From Pleomorphomonas koreensis DSM 23070 (GTDB lineage Bacteria; Pseudomonadota; Alphaproteobacteria; Rhizobiales; Pleomorphomonadaceae), in contig NZ_AULH01000001.1 of the NCBI RefSeq assembly GCF_000425185.1, positions 186,001 through 250,000 of the forward strand: DNA of 64,000 bases, written 5' to 3'. Positions 26,121 through 35,843 of the stretch are shown here, in pieces (position 1 is the stretch's first letter; each line of letters opens with the position of its first letter). The notes under the pieces are model-generated. The model saw only the letters and a program-made list of their open reading frames with translations. It was not told where the DNA came from and ran no database searches. The translations under genes were made by a program, and so were the position numbers.

Positions 26121-27482
26121 TCAGGCAGCGCGCACCTTGTCGAGGAAGCCCTTGATCTCCGAGCGCAGCCGCGCGCAGGTCGCGTCCAGCTCGGTCGTGC
26201 CGCTCTTCATCCGCTCGGTGGCGGCGACGGCCGCCGCGTTGGCCTGCGACACGCCGTCGATATGCTCGGTGACCTCGGCCGTGCTGCTCGACGCCTGATT
26301 GAGGTTGCGCGAGATGTCCAGCGTCGCGGTGCCCTGCTCCTCGACCGACGTGGCGATGACGTTGGAGATCTCGCTGAGCCGGTTGATGACGCCGGAGATG
26401 GCGTCGATCGCCGCCACCGACTGCTCGGTCGACGACTGGATGCCGTTGATCTGGTCGGCGATGGTCGAGGTGGCCTTGGCGGTCTGGTCGGCGAGCTGCT
26501 TGACTTCCGCCGCGACGACGGCGAAGCCCTTGCCGGCCTCGCCGGCGCGAGCCGCCTCGATGGTGGCATTGAGAGCCAGAAGGTTGGTCTGCGAGGCGAT
26601 GTTGTCGATCAGGTCGACGACGTCGCCGATCTTCTTGGCGGCCTCGGACAGTTCCTTGATCTGCGCCGAGGTGCGGGCGGCGTCGGCCGCCGCCTCGGCG
26701 GTGACGCGCGACGATTCCTCGACCTGCCGGGTGATCTCGCTGATCGAGCCGGTCAGCTCCTCGGTGGCGGCGGCGACGGTGGCGACGTTGGCCGACGCCT
26801 CCTCGGCGCCGTGCGAAACGCTCTTGGCGCGGTCGGCGGCGCGTTCGGTCGCCTTGTCCAGCGCGCCCGTTAGCGCCGACATGTCCTTGGCCGACGCCAA
26901 TACCTGGTCGGCGATAGCGCCCACCGACGACTCGAATTCCTGCGTCACGCGATCGATCAGGCTGTGCCGGGCCTGCCGCTCGGTGTCGATGTAGACGGAG
27001 ATGGCGAAGTCCATGTCCACCAGCACCGCCTTGGTGAGGGCGCGCAGCAGCTCGTAGCGCACGGTCTCGCGGCTGCCCTTGAACAAGCGGCCCGAGAAGT
27101 CGTGGTTGACGCGCTCGACGAGGGTGGTCAGCAGGAAATTGTAGCCGCCGATGTACCAGGTCGGCGACAGGCCGATCCGGTAGTGCGTCTCGCCGATCGT
27201 CGACACCGACTTGAGGTAGGCCTCGTCGAACTTGGCGTCGAGAACGCGCTCCCAGTGCTTGAGCTGCGCCGCCTTGGCGTGGGCCATATGGTCGGGCGAA
27301 CGGAAGAAGCGCTTGGTTTCCGGGAACTCGGCAATGTGCTTGTAAAAGGCCTCGATGCCCTCGGCGAGGATCGTCGAGATGTAGGGGCGATGCTCGCGCA
27401 GGGTCTTGACGACGTTGTCATCGATGTCGTGAAAGCCGAGGCGCTGACGCATGTCGGAGGCGGGTGTCGATGAAGCGGACAT
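26121..27482 (-). CDS. Soluble globin-coupled methyl-accepting chemotaxis protein (HemAT-type)
   Basis: Cytosolic oxygen or gas sensor for chemotaxis, 453 residues. A protoglobin domain occupies about 15-170, with the proximal heme histidine in [12 protein letters not shown] (His100), followed directly by an MCP signalling domain (about 200-450) whose hairpin tip is [16 protein letters not shown] preceded by [11 protein letters not shown]. There is no membrane segment and no HAMP domain. I start at the ATG at 27482 because GAAGGAA lies 7 bases before it; the frame extends upstream to 27530 without a ribosome site. Lone gene, far from any che operon in this window. Confidence 0.93.
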   Translation of the reverse strand: MSASSTPASDMRQRLGFHDIDDNVVKTLREHRPYISTILAEGIEAFYKHIAEFPETKRFFRSPDHMAHAKAAQLKHWERVLDAKFDEAYLKSVSTIGETHYRIGLSPTWYIGGYNFLLTTLVERVNHDFSGRLFKGSRETVRYELLRALTKAVLVDMDFAISVYIDTERQARHSLIDRVTQEFESSVGAIADQVLASAKDMSALTGALDKATERAADRAKSVSHGAEEASANVATVAAATEELTGSISEITRQVEESSRVTAEAAADAARTSAQIKELSEAAKKIGDVVDLIDNIASQTNLLALNATIEAARAGEAGKGFAVVAAEVKQLADQTAKATSTIADQINGIQSSTEQSVAAIDAISGVINRLSEISNVIATSVEEQGTATLDISRNLNQASSSTAEVTEHIDGVSQANAAAVAATERMKSGTTELDATCARLRSEIKGFLDKVRAA

Positions 27483-27660
27483 GCCAGTTCCTTCTCGTGG
27501 TGCGGTCGGCGCAATAAATGCACCCGACATTGCCCTTTTTCGGGCCGAACCGCTTACTCATTGGTAAAGGAAACCGGGAAGCCCCGTTGTTTTTCGGGGG
27601 TTAGGCGCCGGGTATTTCGCGGCATCTGTAATTTATGCGTGTATTACGTGTAGAAATCTA

Positions 27661-28050
27661 TCACTGGTCGTTTTGACGGCGTGGCCCATCCTCCAGCCCG
27701 GTGTAGCCCTCCGGCCGGAAGCGCGGCCGGCAGAGGCAGAGGAAGACGAGATCGGCGGTACCGATATTCTCGATGCGCTGCGGCGTGCCGGCCGGGATCA
27801 GCACGCTGTCGCCGGCGGCGACGGGGAAGCGCTCGCCATCCAGTTCCATCATGCCGCGCCCGGCCTCGATGACATAGGTTTCCTCGACGTCGAGGGCATG
27901 CAGCTCGGTGACAACATCAGGTTCGACGCGCGCCCGCGCCAGCGATATCTCCGGCCGCGATGAGTGATTGAGGAGTTCGCTGATGAAGCAGCGCTCCCGG
28001 GTGAGGAATTCGGGAAGGCCCTGGCCGGGCAGCAGGAAACGATGGGTCAT
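27661..28050 (-). CDS. Cupin-domain protein
   Basis: Single-barrel cupin of 129 residues. The first motif reads TELHALDVEETYVIEAGRG and the second GDSVLIPAGTPQRIENIG, which give the His/Glu and later ligands, though the first motif has only one clear His and the second has Q in place of His; metal binding may be weak or absent. The start at 28050 is preceded by GAAGAGA; an ATG at 28083 is also in frame. It is divergent from the amidohydrolase gene, with about 100 bases between starts, so the two could share regulation. Confidence 0.82.
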   Translation of the reverse strand: MTHRFLLPGQGLPEFLTRERCFISELLNHSSRPEISLARARVEPDVVTELHALDVEETYVIEAGRGMMELDGERFPVAAGDSVLIPAGTPQRIENIGTADLVFLCLCRPRFRPEGYTGLEDGPRRQNDQ

Positions 28051-28154
28051 GGCAGTCTCTTCGGTCGGCCGACTGTGGGCCATCGGGCATTCGGCGGCAA
28101 CTCCCTTTACGAGCGGCCGCGCCTGGGCGATGAAAGGGCAACCCCGGAGACAGC

Positions 28155-29468
28155 ATGCCCAGCCCCGATTTCGTCGTCCGCGCGCCCTATGTCGTCACCT
28201 GCGACGACGCCATGACCGTGATCGAGGATGGCGCCGTCGCCGTCCGCGACGGCATCGTCGCCGCCGTCGGCCCGGCCGGCGCCGTACCCTCGGACGGCGC
28301 CGAGCTGATCGAGGCGGCGGGGCGCATCCTGATGCCCGGCCTCGTCAACATGCACTGCCACGCCGGCGACAGCCTGTTTCGCGGCCTCGTCGAGAACCTG
28401 CCGCTGGAGCCCTGGCTCGAGACGGTGTGGAAGGCCGAACGGGCGATCCTCGACCCCGCCGCCTGCCGGCTCGGCGCCGAGCTGGGCCTTGCCGAGCTGC
28501 TGCTCTCCGGCGTCACCACCGTCATGGACATGTTCTGGTTTCCCGAGGAGACGGTGCGGGCGGCCAAGGCGCTCGGCATCCGCGTCGCCACCGGCGGCAT
28601 CTTCTTCGACCCGCCCGGCATGGACGGCCACCTCGCCGACCGGCGGCTTGCCGACGCCGCCGCCTTCTTCGATGCCGTCGAGGATGAGCCGCTGGTGTTC
28701 CCCGGCTGCCTGCCGCATGGCACCTACACGGTGTCGCCGGAGCATCTCCGGAGCGCCGGCCGCCTCGCCCGGTCGCGCGGCGGCTTCTTCTCGACCCACG
28801 CCGCCGAGACCGTCGCCGAGCAGGCGACGGTGACCGGGCGCTACGGCCGCCGGGTGATCGCCCATCTCGCCGAACACGATCTCCTCGGCCCCGACGTGGT
28901 GCTCGCCCATTGCGTCCATCTCGACGCGGCGGAGATCGGCCTGCTGGCGGCGAGCGGCACCCATGTCGTGCACAATCCGCTGTCCAATCTGAAGCTCGCC
29001 TCGGGCTTCGCGCCGGTGCCGGCGCTGCTCAGGGCCGGCGTCAACGTGGCGCTCGGCACCGACGGCGCCATCTCCGGCAACGATCTCGACCTGTGGCTGG
29101 CCATGCGGCTGGCCGCCACGCTGCACAAGGCGGTGACCGGCGACGCCGCCGCCGTCGCCACCCACGAGGCACTGGCCATGGCGACGAAGAACGGCGCCCG
29201 GGCGCTCGGCGCCAGCGATCGCATCGGTTCGATCGAGGCCGGCAAGGCGGCCGACTTCATCCTGGTGGCCATCGACAAGCCGCATGCCGCGCCGCTGTTC
29301 GATCCGGTCGCCCATCTCGTCTATTCGGCCGGTCGCGGCGACGTCACCGACGTGTTCGTCGCCGGCCGGCGGCTGGTCGAATCGGGCCGGCTCCTGACCG
29401 CCGACGTTGCCGCGCTGGTCGCCGGGGTGAATGCCCTGCGGCCGGCCATCGCCGCCGCCATCGCCTGA
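28155..29468 (+). CDS. TrzA/AtzA-type amidohydrolase (deaminase or chlorohydrolase family)
   Basis: Metal-dependent cytosolic hydrolase of 437 residues with a TIM barrel between beta-sandwich ends. Metal ligands: MPGLVNMHCHAGD (HxH, about 67-69), STHAAETVAEQ, LAHCVHLDAAEI and ALGTDGAISGNDLDLW (Asp about 303). Such enzymes deaminate or dechlorinate nitrogen heterocycles or S-adenosylhomocysteine-like substrates; the exact one is not readable. C-terminal FVAGRRLVESGRLL is typical. CGGAGA precedes the ATG. Divergent from a cupin gene. Confidence 0.87.
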   Translation: MPSPDFVVRAPYVVTCDDAMTVIEDGAVAVRDGIVAAVGPAGAVPSDGAELIEAAGRILMPGLVNMHCHAGDSLFRGLVENLPLEPWLETVWKAERAILDPAACRLGAELGLAELLLSGVTTVMDMFWFPEETVRAAKALGIRVATGGIFFDPPGMDGHLADRRLADAAAFFDAVEDEPLVFPGCLPHGTYTVSPEHLRSAGRLARSRGGFFSTHAAETVAEQATVTGRYGRRVIAHLAEHDLLGPDVVLAHCVHLDAAEIGLLAASGTHVVHNPLSNLKLASGFAPVPALLRAGVNVALGTDGAISGNDLDLWLAMRLAATLHKAVTGDAAAVATHEALAMATKNGARALGASDRIGSIEAGKAADFILVAIDKPHAAPLFDPVAHLVYSAGRGDVTDVFVAGRRLVESGRLLTADVAALVAGVNALRPAIAAAIA

Positions 29469-29755
29469 CCGGCGGTGATTGGGGCGCGCCGGCCGCCATA
29501 TCGAGGCGCGGCGGAGGCTTCAGCGGCGAATGCGATTCCATCGCCGGCCCCGTAGGCGAAAGTCTTTGCCGGAACGCCGTTTTCGGCCGCCCCTCGCCTT
29601 CTCAGACGATCGGGGCTGCGCTACAGTCTTTGGCGTCGCGGTTTCGACAGCGAAGCCGTCGGGTCGAAGGGTCCAGTTTATTGTCCCGAACGCCCCTGAG
29701 AGGATGCCGCATCGGGCGTCCGCTGGCTGGGTTCCGAACAAGAGAGGATTTCGAC

Positions 29756-30073
29756 ATGTCCGATATCGAAGCCAAGATCAGGGCCAAGGCGCGCGAACTC
29801 TGGTTGGCCGAGGGCCAGCCCGAAGGTCGGGCCGACGCCCACTGGCTGGAGGCCGAGGCGCTGGTGCGCGCCGAAGCCGAGGCCGAGGCGAAGCCCAGGG
29901 CATCCCGCAAGCCGCGCGCTCCCAAGGCGGAAGCGGCCGAGGCCAAGGCTCCGGCCAAAAAGCCGGCGGCCAAGAAGGCGCCTGCTGCCAAGAAGGAAGC
30001 CGCCGCCAAGAAGGACGAGGCCAAGAAGCCGGACCTCAAGGTGGTTTCGGGCAAGAAGGACGCCGCCGCCTGA
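29756..30073 (+). CDS. DUF2934 protein with lysine/alanine-rich histone-H1-like tail
   Basis: Small basic protein of 105 residues. Residues 1-40 match DUF2934 (IRAKARELWLAEGQPEGRADAHW). Residues about 45-105 are built from K, A and P with repeated PAKKPAAKKAPAAKKEAAAKK, like histone-H1-type bacterial proteins that bind nucleic acid. The ATG at 29756 follows AGAGAGGA; the open frame upstream overlaps the amidohydrolase and is not real. DNA binding is inferred from composition only. It stands alone before tex. Confidence 0.82.
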   Translation: MSDIEAKIRAKARELWLAEGQPEGRADAHWLEAEALVRAEAEAEAKPRASRKPRAPKAEAAEAKAPAKKPAAKKAPAAKKEAAAKKDEAKKPDLKVVSGKKDAAA

Positions 30074-30177
30074 GGCGTCAACCGGTCGCGGATGGAATGT
30101 TGACAAGCCGGGCTGGCGCCATTGCGCCGCCCGAATGGGATGCCTAATGTCGCGGCCTTCATTCCGGGAGCCGTGAC

Positions 30178-32478
30178 ATGACCCTTTCCGCCGACGTCGA
30201 AGCCCGTATCGTCAAGGCCATCGCCGCCGAGATCGGCTGTCGGCCGGCGCAGGCGGCCGCCGCCATCGGCCTGATCGACGAGGGGGCGACCGTGCCCTTC
30301 ATCGCCCGCTACCGCAAGGAAGTCACCGGCGGCCTCGACGACACCCAGCTCAGGAAGCTCGAGGAACGGCTCGCCTACTCCCGCGAGATGGAAAGCCGCC
30401 GGGCCGCCGTGCTCGCCGCCATCGACGGCCAGGGCAAGCTGACGCCCGACCTCTCCGAGAAGATCGCCGCCGCCGCCACCAAGGCGGAGATCGAGGATCT
30501 CTACGCTCCCTTCAAGCCGAAGCGCCGCACCAAGGGCGAGATCGCCCGCGAGAAGGGCCTCGGGCCGCTGGCCGAGGCGCTCTTCGCCGACCGGACGCTG
30601 GAGCCGGCAGCGGCCGCCGCCGCCTACCTCACCGACGCCGTGCCCGACGTCAAGGCGGCGCTCGACGGCGCCCGCGACATCCTGGCCGAACGCTTCGCCG
30701 AGACGCCGGAGCTGGTCGGCCGCCTCAGGAGCTACATGCAAGGCGGTGCCGTGCTGCGGTCGTCGGTGGTGGCCGGCAAGGAAGCGGCGGGCGAGAAGTT
30801 CGCCGACTATTTCGATCACCGCGAACGCTGGGCGACGGTGCCGAGCCACCGGGCGCTGGCCATGCTGCGCGGCCGCAATGAGGAGGTGCTGTCGCTCGAA
30901 CTGGAGATCGACGCCGACGATCCCTCGCCGGTCAAGCCGGTGGAGCGCATGGTGGCCGAAGCCTTCGCGATCAATGTGCCCGCCAAGCTGCCGGCCGACG
31001 GCTTCCTGTTCGACGTCTGCCGCTGGACCTGGCGGGTGAAGCTGCAGCTTTCCCTGTCGCTCGACCTGATGGGCAGCCTGCGCGACAAGGCCGAGGCCGA
31101 GGCGATCCGTGTCTTCGCCGACAATCTCAAGGACCTGTTGCTGGCCGCGCCGGCTGGCGCCCGTACCACCATGGGCCTCGATCCCGGCATCCGCACCGGC
31201 GTCAAGGTGGCGGTGGTCGATGCCACCGGCAAGCTGCTGGATACCGCCACCGTCTATCCTTTCCAGCCGAGGAACGATATCGCCGGCGCGCTCGCCGCGC
31301 TGGCGTCGCTGGTCCGCAAGCATAAGGTCGAGCTGATCGCCATCGGCAACGGCACGGCCAGCCGCGAAACCGACCGCCTCGCCGCCGAGCTGATTTCCCA
31401 TCTGCCGGCGCCGAAGCCGGTGAAGGTGGTGGTAAGCGAGGCCGGCGCCTCGGTCTACTCGGCCTCCGAACTGGCGGCGCGCGAGTTCCCCGGCCTCGAC
31501 GTGTCGCTGCGCGGCGCCGTCTCCATCGCCCGCCGCCTGCAGGACCCGCTGGCCGAACTTGTGAAGATCGAGCCGAAGTCGATCGGCGTCGGCCAGTATC
31601 AGCACGACGTCGACCAGGGCCATCTGGCGAAGGCGCTCGATGCCGTGGTCGAGGACGCGGTCAACGCCGTCGGCGTCGATCTCAACATGGCCTCGGCGCC
31701 GCTGCTGTCGCGCGTTTCTGGCCTCGGTCCGTCGCTGGCCGAGGCGATCGTCGCCTACCGCGACGCCGCCGGCGCCTTCCCGAGCCGCAAGGCGCTGATG
31801 GCCGTGCCGCGGCTCGGCGCCAAGACCTTCGAGCAGGCGGCCGGCTTCCTGAGGATCCGCGACGGCGACGAGCCGCTCGACGCGTCCTCCGTGCATCCGG
31901 AGGCCTATGGCGTCGCCCGCCGCATCGTCGCCGCCTGCGGCCGCGACATCCGCCAGCTGATGGGCGACAGCGCCGCGCTGAAGGCGCTCGATCCGGCGAA
32001 ATTCGTCGACGACCGCTTCGGCCTGCCGACGGTGCGCGACATCCTCGGCGAACTGGAAAAGCCCGGCCGCGACCCGCGCCCGGAATTCCGCACCGCCAGC
32101 TTCGCCGAAGGGGTGGAGGACATCGCCGACCTGAAGCCCGGCATGGTGCTGGAGGGCACGGTGACCAACGTCGCCGCCTTCGGCGCCTTCGTCGACATCG
32201 GCGTCCACCAGGACGGCCTCGTCCACGTCAGCCAGCTGGCCGACCGCTTCGTCAAGGACCCGCGCGACGTGGTGAAGGCCGGCGACGTGGTGAAGGTGCG
32301 CGTCGTCGAGGTGGACGCCAAGCGCAAGCGCATCGGCCTCTCCATGCGCAAGGACGATGGCGGCCCGCCGAAGGGGCCGGCGGGCGGCAAGCCGGACGGT
32401 CGCGGCGCAAAGCCGCCGGCGCCCTCGGGCAACAATGCCATGGCCGCCGCGCTTGCCGCCGCCCTGAAGCAGCGCTGA
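30178..32478 (+). CDS. tex: Tex-family RNA-binding transcription accessory protein
   Basis: Conserved cytosolic nucleic-acid-binding protein of 766 residues, normal for Tex. Order of domains: N-terminal Tex_N with [15 protein letters not shown] (about 40-55), a YqgF-like RNase-H fold ([17 protein letters not shown], about 330-345), helix-hairpin-helix motifs ([20 protein letters not shown], about 510-530) and a C-terminal S1 domain (about 650-720; [20 protein letters not shown]). A G/P/K-rich tail follows. Monocistronic; about 100 bases separate it from the DUF2934 gene. Confidence 0.96.
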   Translation: MTLSADVEARIVKAIAAEIGCRPAQAAAAIGLIDEGATVPFIARYRKEVTGGLDDTQLRKLEERLAYSREMESRRAAVLAAIDGQGKLTPDLSEKIAAAATKAEIEDLYAPFKPKRRTKGEIAREKGLGPLAEALFADRTLEPAAAAAAYLTDAVPDVKAALDGARDILAERFAETPELVGRLRSYMQGGAVLRSSVVAGKEAAGEKFADYFDHRERWATVPSHRALAMLRGRNEEVLSLELEIDADDPSPVKPVERMVAEAFAINVPAKLPADGFLFDVCRWTWRVKLQLSLSLDLMGSLRDKAEAEAIRVFADNLKDLLLAAPAGARTTMGLDPGIRTGVKVAVVDATGKLLDTATVYPFQPRNDIAGALAALASLVRKHKVELIAIGNGTASRETDRLAAELISHLPAPKPVKVVVSEAGASVYSASELAAREFPGLDVSLRGAVSIARRLQDPLAELVKIEPKSIGVGQYQHDVDQGHLAKALDAVVEDAVNAVGVDLNMASAPLLSRVSGLGPSLAEAIVAYRDAAGAFPSRKALMAVPRLGAKTFEQAAGFLRIRDGDEPLDASSVHPEAYGVARRIVAACGRDIRQLMGDSAALKALDPAKFVDDRFGLPTVRDILGELEKPGRDPRPEFRTASFAEGVEDIADLKPGMVLEGTVTNVAAFGAFVDIGVHQDGLVHVSQLADRFVKDPRDVVKAGDVVKVRVVEVDAKRKRIGLSMRKDDGGPPKGPAGGKPDGRGAKPPAPSGNNAMAAALAAALKQR

Positions 32479-32594
32479 TCGACCGGCACCGCGACAGACT
32501 GATACATTTTCGGGTGGCGTCCGGCCCGGCCGGCCATTGGTATGCGGGGGAATTGGTATAAGCTCGGCGGCGTTAACCATCGTGGGAGTCCGCC

Positions 32595-33092
32595 ATGGCC
32601 AAGCAGTCCAACGGTTATACCGTCCTCCAGCTTTCGCTCCACTGGCTGATCGTGTTGCTCGTGTTCTTCCAGTTGATCTTTGGCGAGGACATGGCCCGCT
32701 ACAATTATGCCCTGCGCTCCGGAGAGGACGTCGCTCCGCTGATGACCGGCTATTACCTGCATATCGGCGTCGGCCTCGTCATCCTGGTCCTGACGCTGCT
32801 CCGCTTCGGGCTGCGCCTGACGATCGGCGTGCCGGCGTCGGTGCCCGGTCCCGCCCTGCGGGTCAGGGCCGGCGAGGCGCTGCACTATCTGTTCTACCTG
32901 ATGCTGATCGTCACGCCGATCACCGGGCTGCTGGCCCAGTTCGTCGATATGCGCACCTTCGGCGGCATCCATTCCCTCAACAAGCCGATCTTCGTGCTGC
33001 TGATCGTGCTGCACGTCGCGGCGGCGCTCTACCATCACTTCATCCTGAAGGATTCCACCCTCCGGCGGATGATGGTGCCGCATACGTTCTGA
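32595..33092 (+). CDS. Cytochrome b561-family protein
   Basis: Small inner-membrane di-heme cytochrome of 165 residues with four transmembrane helices (about 12-30, 48-68, 90-108, 132-150). Likely heme ligands are His17 (SLHWLIV), His57 (YLHIGVG), and the pair in VLHVAAALYHHFILKD near residue 140-147. Such proteins oxidise ubiquinol or pass electrons to periplasmic partners; the partner is not known here. It converges with the cold-shock gene, with a terminator between them. Confidence 0.88.
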   Translation: MAKQSNGYTVLQLSLHWLIVLLVFFQLIFGEDMARYNYALRSGEDVAPLMTGYYLHIGVGLVILVLTLLRFGLRLTIGVPASVPGPALRVRAGEALHYLFYLMLIVTPITGLLAQFVDMRTFGGIHSLNKPIFVLLIVLHVAAALYHHFILKDSTLRRMMVPHTF

Positions 33093-33106
33093 GCGGCCGC
33101 GCCTGC

Positions 33107-33140
33107 AAAAGAAAACCCCGCGGGAGAGGCTCCCGCGGGG
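33107..33140 (-). terminator. Terminator of the cold-shock gene
   Basis: Perfect 10-base arms CCCCGCGGGA / TCCCGCGGGG with a 5-base loop. On the minus strand the stem is followed by TTTTCTTTT, 28 bases after the csp stop. It may also slow plus-strand reading from the cytochrome gene. Confidence 0.88.
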
Positions 33141-33168
33141 CTTGATCTGTCGATCCGGTCGCCTTGGA

Positions 33169-33378
33169 TCAGGCGGCGGACAGGTTGTCGGCCGAGGACT
33201 TGCCGGAGCGGCGGTCCTGAACGACCTCGAAGTTCACCTTCTGGCCGTCGTTGAGCGAGCCGAGGCCCGAGCGCTCGACGGCGGAGATGTGGACGAAGAC
33301 GTCCGGTCCGCCGGCGTCCGGAGCGATGAAGCCGTAGCCCTTGGTGGCGTTGAACCACTTGACGGTGCCGAGAGCCAT
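33169..33378 (-). CDS. CspA-family cold-shock protein
   Basis: Single-stranded nucleic-acid-binding OB-fold protein of 69 residues acting as an RNA chaperone. RNP1 is KGYGFI (about 13-18) and RNP2 VFVHI (about 27-31); the start [13 protein letters not shown] is canonical. A strong terminator follows. The 190-base upstream stretch toward mog contains the promoter and a likely long leader as is usual for csp genes, but I see no defined element there. Confidence 0.95.
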   Translation of the reverse strand: MALGTVKWFNATKGYGFIAPDAGGPDVFVHISAVERSGLGSLNDGQKVNFEVVQDRRSGKSSADNLSAA

Positions 33379-33570
33379 GATGGGATCCTTTCCTGAAGAA
33401 AGTCGTATCTAAGAAAGCCGCGTGCCCGCACAGGAGCGCGCGGCTGGTTGGTTTACCGAATTTGGAAAGGTCGTCACGTCGCGGAGGATATACCTCAGGC
33501 GTTCAGGGCCGATGGTCTGGCCAAAATCGATCCCTTCTCATACTACGGGAAGGCGCCCCGATCAAGCAAC

Positions 33571-34092
33571 TTAAGATGGCCGGAACGCCCGGCATACCGC
33601 AGGGTCGGTTTCGATGCGTCCGGCGCCGATCAGATCGAGGCAATAGGGCACGGCCGGGAACACTGCGTCGAGGCAGACGGCGATCGACGCCGGCTTGCCC
33701 GGCAGGTTGACGATCAGCGTCGTGCCGCGCGTGCCGGCGGTCTGGCGCGACAGGATGGCGGTGGGCACCTTTTCGAGGCTGATCTTGCGCATCAGCTCGC
33801 CGAAGCCGGGCAGTTCCTTCTCCAGCACCACCTTCATCGCCTCGGGCGTCAGGTCGCGCGGCGAGGGGCCGGTGCCGCCCGAGGTGAGGATCAGGTCCAC
33901 CCGCTCCTCGTCGCAGAGCCGCACCAGCTCGCCGCCGACGCTGTCGACGCCATCGGCCACCACCGAGGTTAGGAGATCGTGAGGAGAGGTGACCGCCGTC
34001 TTGAGCCAGGCGGCCATCGCCGGGCCGCAGAGGTCCTGATACTCGCCGCGCGCCGCGCGGTCGGAGACGGTGACGAGCGCGATGCGAACCAT
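33571..34092 (-). CDS. mog: Molybdopterin adenylyltransferase (MogA-type)
   Basis: Adenylates molybdopterin before molybdenum insertion. 173 residues, one MoCF_biosynth domain: RIALVTVSDRAARGEYQD at the start, LILTSGGTGPSPRDLTPEA (about 68-86, the nucleotide-binding GGTG loop) and TLIVNLPGKPASIAVCLDA (about 128-146). GGAGG precedes the ATG at 34092. It is a single gene divergent from the HerA-like gene. It would serve molybdoenzymes such as the XdhD-like protein at 50665-53310. Confidence 0.93.
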   Translation of the reverse strand: MVRIALVTVSDRAARGEYQDLCGPAMAAWLKTAVTSPHDLLTSVVADGVDSVGGELVRLCDEERVDLILTSGGTGPSPRDLTPEAMKVVLEKELPGFGELMRKISLEKVPTAILSRQTAGTRGTTLIVNLPGKPASIAVCLDAVFPAVPYCLDLIGAGRIETDPAVCRAFRPS

Positions 34093-34241
34093 GGCTGAAC
34101 CTCCGGGCTGTGAATCACGGGTGAAGATACACCTAGCATCGCGCTTCGCCCTTGGCCAAGCCGACCGAATCGGACGACAGAGAAAGCGCGCCCGCCGCGG
34201 CGTAGCCTAAAGTATGAGTCGAGTGGGACGAAGACGTCGGC

Positions 34242-35726
34242 ATGACCTTCAGCGTGGACATCGGCAACAGGACGAACGGCAGCCGCGCCGCCTTCGATCT
34301 CGAGGAGCTGCTGGCCACCCGCCTGCTGGTCCAGGGCAATTCCGGCTCCGGCAAGTCGCATCTGCTGCGCCGGCTCCTCGAGCAGAGCGCCGGCTGGGTG
34401 CAGCAGGCGGTCATCGATCCCGAGGGCGACTTCGTGACGCTGGCCGACCGCTTCGGCCACGTGGTGGTCGACGCCGCCGGCTCCGAGCGCGACCTGATGC
34501 TGATCGCCGCCCGCGTCCGCAAACATCGCGTCTCGGTGGTGCTGAACCTCGAAGGGCTGGACGTCGACGGCCAGGTGCGCGCCGCCGCCGCCTTCCTGAA
34601 CGGCCTGTTCGACGCCGAGCGCGACCACTGGTATCCGATGCTGGTGGTGGTGGACGAAGCGCAGCTGTTCGCCCCCGCCGCCTCCGGCGAGGCCGACGGC
34701 GAGGCGCGCCGCGCCTCGCTTGCCGCCATGACCAACCTGATGTGTCGCGGCCGCAAGCGCGGCCTTGCCGGCGTCATCGCCACGCAGCGGTTGGCCAAGC
34801 TCGCCAAGAACGTCGCCGCCGAGGCGTCCAACTTCCTGATGGGCCGTACCTTCCTCGACATCGACATGTCCCGCGCCGCCGACCTGCTCGGCATGGAACG
34901 GCGACAGGCCGAGATGTTCCGCAACCTCGAACGCGGCGAGTTCGTCTCGCTCGGCCCGGCCATCGGCCGCCGGCCGGAACCGGTCAGGATCGGCCCGGTG
35001 GAGACGACCGGCCGCGGCGGCGGCCCCAAGCTGACGCCGCTGCCCGAGCAGGGCGGCGAGGCGGCGCGGGAACTGATCTTCCGTCCCTCGGACGGCGAGG
35101 AGGCGCCGCGCCTTGCGGCGGCGCCGGTGTCCACCGCCGACATCCTGGCCGAACTCGCCCGCTCGCGGGCGGCGCTGGCTCCGGCGCCGGAAGACAACCC
35201 CGAGCAGGCGGACCTGCTCGGCTTCGCCGCCCGCGACGCGGCGATCGAGGACATCCTCGCCGAGATGATGGCCGAGCCGGACGCCGCCTTCCAGCCGGTG
35301 TCGATGCTCTACCAGGACTTCCTGGTCCGCTGCCGCATCAAGCGGGTGACCGGCGACAGCCTCGATCTCCAGTCCTTCCGCAAGCGCCTGTCGCTGGCCC
35401 GCGCCGGCGTCGAGACCGAGGCGGTCGACGAGGCGGCCTGGCAGCAGGCCAGCCTGATCGCCGCCTCGCTGCCCGAGGACATGCGCGGCGTGTTCCTGCT
35501 GGTCGCCAAGGCGGCGCTCCTGAAGGCGCCGTGCCCGTCGGACGCCGACATCGCCCGCGCTTACGGCACCCGCTCGCCGTCGCGGGCGCGGCGTCTCCTC
35601 GCCTACATGGAGGAGCGCGGCTTCCTGGTCTCGGCCTCCGACCTCAGGGGCCAGCGGCTGATCCAGCTGCCCGACCTCGGCTGGCAGACGGCGCCCGGCT
35701 CGGCGACGGCCGCCGCCGCCGAGTAG
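34242..35726 (+). CDS. HerA-like ATPase (DUF87/helicase HerA domain)
   Basis: Cytosolic P-loop ATPase of 494 residues. An N-terminal HerA/FtsK-like core shows Walker A QGNSGSGKSHLLRR (about 33-40), VIDPEGDFVTLA (about 58), Walker B LVVVDEAQLFAP (about 138) and VIATQRLAKLAK (about 186). Residues about 260-490 are a separate, less conserved region including a possible winged-helix (SDADIARAYGTRSPSRARRLL). No NurA nuclease, methylase or other defence gene is beside it, so a DNA-translocase role is inferred from the fold only. Similar lone genes exist in related bacteria as far as I recall. Confidence 0.83.
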   Translation: MTFSVDIGNRTNGSRAAFDLEELLATRLLVQGNSGSGKSHLLRRLLEQSAGWVQQAVIDPEGDFVTLADRFGHVVVDAAGSERDLMLIAARVRKHRVSVVLNLEGLDVDGQVRAAAAFLNGLFDAERDHWYPMLVVVDEAQLFAPAASGEADGEARRASLAAMTNLMCRGRKRGLAGVIATQRLAKLAKNVAAEASNFLMGRTFLDIDMSRAADLLGMERRQAEMFRNLERGEFVSLGPAIGRRPEPVRIGPVETTGRGGGPKLTPLPEQGGEAARELIFRPSDGEEAPRLAAAPVSTADILAELARSRAALAPAPEDNPEQADLLGFAARDAAIEDILAEMMAEPDAAFQPVSMLYQDFLVRCRIKRVTGDSLDLQSFRKRLSLARAGVETEAVDEAAWQQASLIAASLPEDMRGVFLLVAKAALLKAPCPSDADIARAYGTRSPSRARRLLAYMEERGFLVSASDLRGQRLIQLPDLGWQTAPGSATAAAAE

Positions 35727-35843
35727 GCCAGCCCTATTGCCGTGTTCCCACCCCCTTGGAGCGCAACGCAAAAGACGACAGACTGCCCGCTTCGGCGGCG
35801 GACGACTCGGGAGGAGCGTCCGGCCGCCCGACGGGAGGAAGGC

